DNA from: Wolbachia pipientis
GTDB taxonomy: Bacteria > Pseudomonadota > Alphaproteobacteria > Rickettsiales > Anaplasmataceae
Assembly: GCF_001752665.1 (NCBI RefSeq)
Contig: NZ_MJMG01000001.1
Span: forward strand, 248,387 to 295,997
DNA length: 47,611 bases
Direction: 5' to 3'
Shown here: positions 44,136 to 47,611 of the stretch, one piece after another
Numbering within the stretch: the stretch's first letter is position 1
How the letters are laid out: the number at the start of each line of letters is the position of its first letter
Translations under genes and position numbers: made by a program
Notes under the pieces: model-generated
Seen by the model: the letters and a program-made list of their open reading frames with translations, nothing else
Databases searched by the model: none
What the model was told of the DNA's origin: nothing

Positions 44136-45830
44136 ATGTTAAAACCTGATACTAAACAATTGTCTTATTATGTAAAGCCCTATTTGTTTTACTTTGTCAT
44201 AGCATTTATTGCAGTTTTGCTATCAGCTTTAAGCACTCTATATTTTGGTCAAAGATTAGGTAAAACAATTGATACTGATATTTCGGAACATTCATTATTA
44301 ACAATAATATCAATGGTTTTAACTGTGGCTCTTACTTCATTTACCAGATTATATTTTATTGGGATTGGAAGTGAAAAAGTCATAGCCTATATGCGATATG
44401 ATCTCTATAGTAACATTATCAACTTGCAGCCAAGCTTTTTTGAAAATACAAGTGTGCAGAATGTTATTTCGGCGTTAATTACTGATACGTCCGTATTACA
44501 GTCAATAATGAATAGCAGTATGCTAACAATATTACGAAACGTTATAGTACTTATTGGTAGCATCATAATGTTGTTATATACAAATATTCAACTAACTACA
44601 TATATAGCTGCCACGATACCTTTACTACTTATTGTTATGATTATGTTTGGAAGCAAAGTGCGCAGTTGTTCACGTTTTGCAAGAGACAAGCTTAGTGAAC
44701 TAGCAGAGCTTAGTGAAGAAAATTTGAAATTTATAGTAGCTATAAAGTCGTTTGCATTAGAAGAGAACAAAAAAAGCTTTTTCGAAGAGCGCTTAAACTT
44801 AGTCTCACAATCCTACATAAAATTAGCATTTTTGCGTGCTGTATTAGTGTCAACAATAATTATGTGCGTAATAAGCTCATTAATCATTCTGGTATTTTTT
44901 GGTCTCAGAGAAGTTTTAAACAGCAATCTTACAGCTGGAGCATTATCATCATTTATATTTTATTCAATACTCGCTGCAGGAGCTGTAAACAACTTAGGTG
45001 ATAACATTAGTGATTTACAAAAAGGACGTGGAATTATAGAACGTGTCCTGGAATTTATCAATATAAAGGACAATATTACATATGGCTCTATAAATATCTG
45101 TAATGTTCAAAAAGGTATTTCTTTTAATGATGTTACATTTCGCTATCTTGATCAACCTGCTTTAACAAAATTATCATTCCAGATAGATAAAGGTCAATCA
45201 CTCTTAATTGTAGGACCATCAGGTAGTGGTAAAAGTACCATTTTAAAGCTTCTGCTGAGGTTTTATGACCCAGATGAAGGTAGCATTACCATTGATGGGT
45301 ATGATATAAGATCACTCGCATTAAGTAATTTAAGGTTGTTGTTTGGTCTAGTGCCACAGGACCACATGATATTTTCCTCTTCAATAATGGAAAATATACT
45401 TTGTGGCAAACCAGACGCCAATTATGATGAAGTAAAGCAAGCAGCAGTTAATGCTTATGCTATGGAATTTATTGAAAAATTGCCAGATCAATTCAACACT
45501 CTTGTTGGGAAAAATGGATCAAAGCTTTCAGAAGGTCAAAAACAACGTATTATCATAGCAAGAGCAATACTTAAGAATCCTGAAATTCTTATACTGGATG
45601 AAGCAACTTCCGCTCTAGATTATGAAAGTGAAAACTTTGTACAGAAAGCATTAAATAACCTCATGCGTAATAGAACTACAATCTTTATTACACATAGACT
45701 ATCCACTGCACCAAAAACAGATAAAATCATAGTAATGAATAATGGCAAAATAGAAGAAATAGGTACTCATGATACTTTAGTAATACAAGATGGGCTTTAT
45801 GCAAAATTAATAAAAATTTGCATTTCATAG
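44136..45830 (+). CDS. ABC exporter, fused permease-ATPase (MsbA-like)
   Basis: 564 residues from ATG 44136. Reasons for this start: the promoter at 44067-44095 lies upstream of it and the longer frame begins at a TTG. Six membrane segments span residues ~20-290. ATPase domain: Walker A VGPSGSGKSTIL, Q-loop FGLVPQDHMIF, signature LSEGQKQRIIIARAIL (Glu replaces the usual second Gly), Walker B EILILDEATSALDYES and H-loop FITHRLST. It is a half-transporter likely working as a homodimer. Lipid or peptide export are both possible; MsbA is unlikely in the strict sense because Ehrlichia lack lipopolysaccharide. Confidence 0.9.
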   Translation: MLKPDTKQLSYYVKPYLFYFVIAFIAVLLSALSTLYFGQRLGKTIDTDISEHSLLTIISMVLTVALTSFTRLYFIGIGSEKVIAYMRYDLYSNIINLQPSFFENTSVQNVISALITDTSVLQSIMNSSMLTILRNVIVLIGSIIMLLYTNIQLTTYIAATIPLLLIVMIMFGSKVRSCSRFARDKLSELAELSEENLKFIVAIKSFALEENKKSFFEERLNLVSQSYIKLAFLRAVLVSTIIMCVISSLIILVFFGLREVLNSNLTAGALSSFIFYSILAAGAVNNLGDNISDLQKGRGIIERVLEFINIKDNITYGSINICNVQKGISFNDVTFRYLDQPALTKLSFQIDKGQSLLIVGPSGSGKSTILKLLLRFYDPDEGSITIDGYDIRSLALSNLRLLFGLVPQDHMIFSSSIMENILCGKPDANYDEVKQAAVNAYAMEFIEKLPDQFNTLVGKNGSKLSEGQKQRIIIARAILKNPEILILDEATSALDYESENFVQKALNNLMRNRTTIFITHRLSTAPKTDKIIVMNNGKIEEIGTHDTLVIQDGLYAKLIKICIS

Positions 45831-45846
45831 CAATTGTGCTTACAAT
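45818..45846 (+). promoter_or_regulatory. Promoter of rnpB
   Basis: TTGCAT (45818-45823) and TACAAT (45841-45846) with a 17-bp spacer place the RNA start near 45853, which matches the 5' strand of the closing stem of RNase P RNA. The -35 overlaps the end of the ABC gene. Confidence 0.6.
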
Positions 45847-45852
45847 AAAACT

Positions 45853-46186
45853 CTAGGTGAAATACGTAGCTGCTGTGTATCACAGAGGAAAGTCCGGGCT
45901 CCAAGGGAAAATAGTGACGGGTAACACTCGCCGAGGGTAACTTCAGTTATAGGGCTACAGAAAATTACCGCCTAACGTTTTAGGTAAGGGTGAAAAGGTG
46001 TGGTAAGAGCACACCATAACAATGGCAACATTGTTAGTTGAAGTAACCAGCACTAGGAGCAAGATTAGATAAGAGTAGGTTTTATGTTTTCCTCATATCT
46101 ACTCGGGTAAATCGCATGAAATAAATGGTAACATTTATTCCAGATAAATAGCTACATAAACAGAACCCGGCTTATATTTCACCTAG
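45853..46186 (+). ncRNA. rnpB: RNase P RNA (class A)
   Basis: Catalytic RNA that removes tRNA 5' leaders. The ends ctaggtgaaata and tatttcacctag form a 12-bp closing stem (P1). Universally conserved strings are present: GAGGAAAGTCCGGGCTCC near the 5' end, the GGGTAA-rich middle (AGGGTGAAAAGGTGTGGTAAGAGC region), and ACAGAACCCGGCTTAT near the 3' end. Length about 334 nt. The spacer to the ABC gene is 22 bp. Confidence 0.95.
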
Positions 46187-46242
46187 CAAAGTATTGCCCA
46201 AACTGATAGGGTTTATCAATTCTTAATGAGTATGAGTTACTT

Positions 46243-46702
46243 ATGACTAGCAACACATTAATAAAAGGATATGATGTGCAAAAAAATTCTAATAACTTTT
46301 CGGTATAATGGGAAATATTTACTATGACTGGAACAATTTTTCGAACTCATTCTATCCTTATATTGGGTAGGATTTGGTGGCATAGTAACAAATTATGGGC
46401 TATCGATACCACCCAAAGTTGCATATCAATTGAAAGCTGGTCTCAATTATCGTAATAAAAATGTAGAATTTAGTATTGGGTATAAGTACTTTAGCATTTT
46501 AGATAATAGTTTATATGAGTTTTCAGGTGATTACAGAACACATACAGTTGGATGGGAGGAGCACCTTGCATGTGTTCTCAGGACCAGTGCTTTGTCTAAT
46601 ATGTTTAATGTGCCTAATTGTACCAGTGGTAGTGTTATCTTGTCAGACCAGCATAATATAGAATTTGGGATAACTATTTATCTTGCATCACATAAGAAAT
46701 AG
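46243..46702 (+). pseudogene. P28/OMP-1-like outer membrane protein remnant (C-terminal part)
   Basis: Pieces in several frames align with the C-terminal half of the P28/OMP-1/Msp4 family: KGYDVQKNSNNFSV, then GNIYYDWNNFSNSFYPYIG, then VGFGGIVTNYGLSIPPKVAY and on through KAGLNYRNKNVEFSIGYKYF to EFGITIYLASHKK, where the gene ends. The last phrase resembles the final beta strand of the family. At least two frameshifts are needed to join them. The N-terminal signal peptide and first half are missing because rnpB lies directly upstream. It is paralogous to the next pseudogene (YQLKAGLNYR / YQFKSGLRYR). Confidence 0.75.
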
Positions 46703-46901
46703 AAAATTTATCTAGAGGTTCTTTCAACTTAGCAATATTGAAAAAAGAACTTTTAATAGTATATACTACTGTAGCAATACATAGCACATATGAAAGATTT
46801 CTGAGCAGATCAGCACATATATATTGCCAAAGAATAGACATTTACTGTAGTGAAAATTTTCCCTGTGTAAAGGTAAAGCCATGTTTATTTTGCTGAATTG
46901 G

Positions 46902-46929
46902 TTACAAGACTATACGAAATCTTTATAAT
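46902..46929 (+). promoter_or_regulatory. Promoter upstream of the second P28-like pseudogene
   Basis: TTACAA (46902-46907) and a perfect TATAAT (46924-46929) with a 16-bp spacer, 27 bp before ATG 46957. The promoter looks intact although the gene is broken. The rest of 46703-46901 has no gene. Confidence 0.5.
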
Positions 46930-46956
46930 GTAGCACAGTTAATACATAGGCAATAT

Positions 46957-47611
46957 ATGATCAACAAAAATGTACTAATAGCTTTTATTTTATTATTATC
47001 ACAGCAGCCTTTTGCTGAATCAGATGGTTAGACTAAAGATACTGATACGGTTTTACCTTTCTCATAGAAGCTCAATGTCCAATGTTGAGTTAAGTTACAT
47101 CAGGATTCTATGTCTAAAAATAACTCTGAAAAAAATCAGGAAATTTCTCTTGGTGTAGGGTTGGCAGCTGGTTTTGAAGGCCAGATTCAAGGCCATCACT
47201 TTAGAATTGAACAAGAAGATGTTAGTTTTGTGAGCCAAGTAGATGATCTTTTTTTAATCAATGGTTTGTCATTGATGACAAATGATAAGAAATATGAAGT
47301 GTGGCCTCACACAGCAAAGGAGGCTATACAATACCGTCAATTGAATTCACACTCTTATACAGTACAACTGTAGCATGATAAATGTTTATTATGATTGGAA
47401 AAATACTTTTTATTTTAATAGATTATATACTTATGTTGGAGTTAGTCTCATTGGAATGGATGTGTTTGGAAAACTAGAGACTAAACTGCATACCAATTTA
47501 AATCTGGTTTGCGTTACCGTACCAGGAAAGGTGTAGAATTTAGCGTTGGGTATAGATATCTTGGTGTTGTAAAGGATACTCTAGGGGAATTTCAGGTTTT
47601 ACAGTTTGATA
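46957..47611 (+). pseudogene. P28/OMP-1-like outer membrane protein pseudogene, runs off the window
   Basis: An ATG at 46957 begins a signal peptide (NKNVLIAFILLLSQQPFAES) that meets a stop codon after 24 residues. Two more stops occur in the same frame before SKNNSEKNQEISLGVGLAAG continues to 47373. The frame then shifts to MINVYYDWKNTFYFNRLYTY and VGVSLIGMDVFGKLE, and shifts again to AYQFKSGLRYRTRKGVEFSV and GYRYLGVVKDTLGEF at the window edge. The order, signal peptide, variable extracellular part, then the NVYYD and G-YRY strands, is that of P28/OMP-1 proteins. Three nonsense codons and two frameshifts make it non-functional unless the sequence is in error. Confidence 0.75.

Noticed and set aside
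46860-46890. Weak similarity of ttgccaaagaata...tagtg (46817-46850) to the orphan leader at 31598-31640
   Set aside because: Only short, gapped matches in AT-rich sequence; not distinguishable from chance by eye.

Overview
The window is an AT-rich (roughly 30% G+C by eye), gene-sparse piece of an alphaproteobacterial genome. It most likely comes from Ehrlichia or a close relative (Anaplasmataceae, Rickettsiales). Supporting signs are remnants of the P28/OMP-1/Msp4 outer-membrane family, an RNase P RNA with these neighbours, CckA, split Mla genes, a complex I NDUFA12-type subunit, PdhA, pyruvate phosphate dikinase, HemF plus HemJ, a cytochrome c maturation gene pair, long AT-rich spacers, ankyrin and tandem-repeat proteins, and many genus-specific membrane proteins of unknown function. 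The species cannot be fixed from the sequence alone.

Layout. 1-1.9 kb: 3' part of gyrB. 1.98-4.1 kb: a scar of insertion sequences (IS481-like remnant, IS5-family transposase pseudogene, a 161-bp inverted-repeat element) around an intact ankyrin-repeat membrane protein. 4.2-5.8 kb: two convergent unknown membrane proteins sharing a hairpin. 5.9-10.0 kb: ppdK, fabD, ruvX. 10.1-12.6 kb: an mlaE-mlaF-pstS-like operon with a good promoter. 12.7-13.6 kb: a tandem-repeat membrane protein with its own promoter, and tRNA-Val(TAC). 13.7-14.9 kb: birA, a 42-residue ccmD candidate and ccmE. 14.9-16.2 kb (minus): an unknown gene and a glutaredoxin with an odd acidic tail. 16.4-20.5 kb: lspA, a pair of M16 peptidase-like proteins, nfo. 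20.5-23.9 kb: cckA (minus), diverging from hemF. 23.9-25.6 kb: tRNA-Glu and a proline-rich membrane protein with actin-nucleator-like features. 25.6-28.5 kb (minus): lipA, rpmB, a saccharopine-dehydrogenase-like gene and a DUF4166 gene. 28.9-29.9 kb: a decayed membrane-protein gene. 29.9-31.4 kb: gatA. 31.4-31.7 kb: an orphan promoter that copies the one at 12.8 kb. 31.7-33.5 kb (minus): ndufA12, mlaD, a PyrK-like gene, 5-formyl-THF cyclo-ligase. 33.5-36.4 kb: antiporter subunit D, pdhA (minus), hemJ. 36.4-39.3 kb: tRNA-Val(GAC), a CDF transporter, rsmH and qor (both minus). 39.4-41.9 kb: POT transporter and pyrD. 42-45.8 kb: ferric-iron-binding protein (minus), ubiE, ABC exporter. 45.8-47.6 kb: rnpB, then two decayed P28-like genes.

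Most of the content is housekeeping of an obligate intracellular bacterium: heme, lipoate, biotin, ubiquinone, pyrimidine and folate chemistry, envelope lipid and metal transport, and respiration. Scattered among these genes are five proteins (one decayed) that share a closely spaced pair of hydrophobic segments with polar regions outside, a topology resembling inclusion-membrane proteins of vacuolar pathogens. The most interesting is the 24.1-25.6 kb protein, which combines two proline tracts, a WH2-like motif and two 'amphipathic helix plus acidic tryptophan' stretches, the order found in WASP/RickA-type Arp2/3 activators. This is a hypothesis read from motifs, not a homology result.
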